Shown in pieces: positions 5,538 through 6,169 of a DNA stretch of 6,169 nt (position 1 is its first letter; the number at the start of each line of letters is the position of its first letter). Source of the stretch: an uncultured Collinsella sp. GTDB taxonomy: Bacteria > Actinomycetota > Coriobacteriia > Coriobacteriales > Coriobacteriaceae. Where the stretch lies: contig CABRZY010000109.1 of assembly GCA_902475475.1 (NCBI GenBank), forward strand, positions 1 to 6,169, written 5' to 3'. The notes under the pieces were generated by a model, which did no database searches, had not been told where the DNA came from, and saw nothing but the letters and a program-made list of their open reading frames with translations. Both the position numbers and the translations under genes were made by a program.

Positions 5538-5563
5538 GGCGCCCCGCACGCGGGCGCCTTTTT
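5538..5563 (+). terminator. Rho-independent terminator after the small cyclase-like gene
   Basis: GGCGCCC (5538-5544) and GGGCGCC (5552-5558) form a perfect 7-bp GC stem with a 7-nt loop, followed at once by TTTTT (5559-5563). It lies 74 bp after the stop of the small gene and ends 3 nt before the ribosome binding site of the next gene, so it may also act as a leader attenuator for that gene. Confidence 0.75.
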
Positions 5564-5580
5564 GTGAGGAGATGATCCAC

Positions 5581-6169
5581 ATGCAGATCAACAAGGTTGC
5601 CTTTATCGGCAAGGGCGGCGTCGGGCTACTCTACGGCAGCATGATCGCCCAGGCACTCGGCGACGATGCCGTCGAATACGTCATGGACGACGCCCGTTTC
5701 GAGCGTCACGCAGGCGACGCCCTTACGGTCAACGGCGAGCCCTGCGCACTCAAGTCCGTGCGCGCCAGCGAGGCAACGCCCGCCGATCTGGTCATTCTCA
5801 CGGTCAAGACGACGGGACTCGACCAGGCGCTCAAGACTATGGAACATATCGTGGGCCCCAATACGCTCATCGCCTCGCTGTGCAACGGCATTACGAGCGA
5901 GCAGAAGATTGCCGAGCGCTTTGGCTGGGAGCACACCGTCCTGGGCATCTGCCAAGGCATGGACGCCGTGTTCCTCAACGGAGAGCTCACCTTTACCAAT
6001 GCGGGCGAAATTCGCTTTGGCGCGGCAGCGGGCACCGAGCCCGCAACCGTTACCACCATCGACGAGCTCTATACGCGCTGCGGCGTCGCCCATACCGTCG
6101 AGAGCGACATTGCGCACCGCATGTGGGCCAAACTCATGCTCAACGACGGCATCAACCAGACCTGCATGG
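5581..6169 (+). CDS. panE: Ketopantoate reductase family protein (2-dehydropantoate 2-reductase-like), partial
   Basis: The first 196 residues are present; the gene continues past the right edge. Family enzymes reduce 2-dehydropantoate to pantoate with NADPH in pantothenate/CoA synthesis, though many paralogues act on other keto acids. The N-terminal nucleotide-binding loop is VAFIGKGGVGLLYG (6-19). The Rossmann half continues with LVILTVKTTGLDQAL and LIASLCNGITSEQKI. The catalytic region is seen as KLMLNDGIN: Lys184, Asn188 and Asn192 keep the spacing of the Lys and two Asn of the E. coli enzyme (176, 180, 184). ATG at 5581 is used, with GAGGAG (5566-5571) 9 nt upstream; the in-frame ATG at 5572 directly touches that site and is less likely. 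The terminator just upstream suggests independent transcription. Family assignment is firm; the pantothenate role and gene name are less so, as no other pan genes are visible. Confidence 0.85.
   Translation, partial: MQINKVAFIGKGGVGLLYGSMIAQALGDDAVEYVMDDARFERHAGDALTVNGEPCALKSVRASEATPADLVILTVKTTGLDQALKTMEHIVGPNTLIASLCNGITSEQKIAERFGWEHTVLGICQGMDAVFLNGELTFTNAGEIRFGAAAGTEPATVTTIDELYTRCGVAHTVESDIAHRMWAKLMLNDGINQTCM

Overview
The window looks like chromosomal DNA of a high-GC Gram-positive gut bacterium, most likely a Collinsella-type member of the Coriobacteriia. This rests on the moderately high GC content, GC-rich third codon positions, strong AGGAG-type ribosome binding sites with frequent GTG/TTG starts, a Ser/Asp-rich lipoprotein and the gene mix. 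The genus is an inference from general likeness, not from a search.

Layout, left to right. Positions 1-1706 (minus strand) hold an amino-acid ABC uptake locus. A promoter-like pair at 1678-1706 leads into a solute-binding lipoprotein (760-1620). An intercistronic hairpin follows (711-739), then a secreted or membrane protein that runs off the left edge (643 to 1) and is probably the cognate permease, carrying an unusually large extracytoplasmic N-terminal region. Positions 1768-2634 (minus) encode endonuclease IV (nfo), a base-excision repair enzyme. Positions 2807-3826 (minus) encode a GFO/IDH/MocA-type NAD(P)-dependent oxidoreductase. Positions 3917-5107 (minus) encode an aldo/keto reductase with a C-terminal ferredoxin-like domain carrying two cysteine quartets. 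The last two may act in one redox or sugar-type pathway, but nothing in the sequence fixes a substrate. From about 5250 rightwards the genes are on the plus strand: a 64-residue protein resembling only the C-terminal end of cyclase/kynurenine-formamidase family enzymes (5270-5464), a rho-independent terminator (5538-5563), and a ketopantoate reductase-like gene (panE family) from 5581 that runs off the right edge.

The most distinctive non-coding feature is a 79-bp intergenic element present twice (2651-2729 and 3838-3916), 78/79 identical and in the same orientation. Each copy lies directly upstream of the Shine-Dalgarno sequence of a minus-strand gene (nfo and the GFO/IDH gene). It is built from three 21-nt modules: two imperfect direct modules, then the inverse of the first, giving a long hairpin. 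Its distal C-rich end is complementary to the Shine-Dalgarno sequence just beyond its proximal end, so it could act as an RNA structure affecting translation. It could equally be a MITE/REP-like genomic repeat.

No tRNA, rRNA, CRISPR array, transposase or phage gene is visible. Apart from the repeat, the window is ordinary housekeeping and metabolic content.
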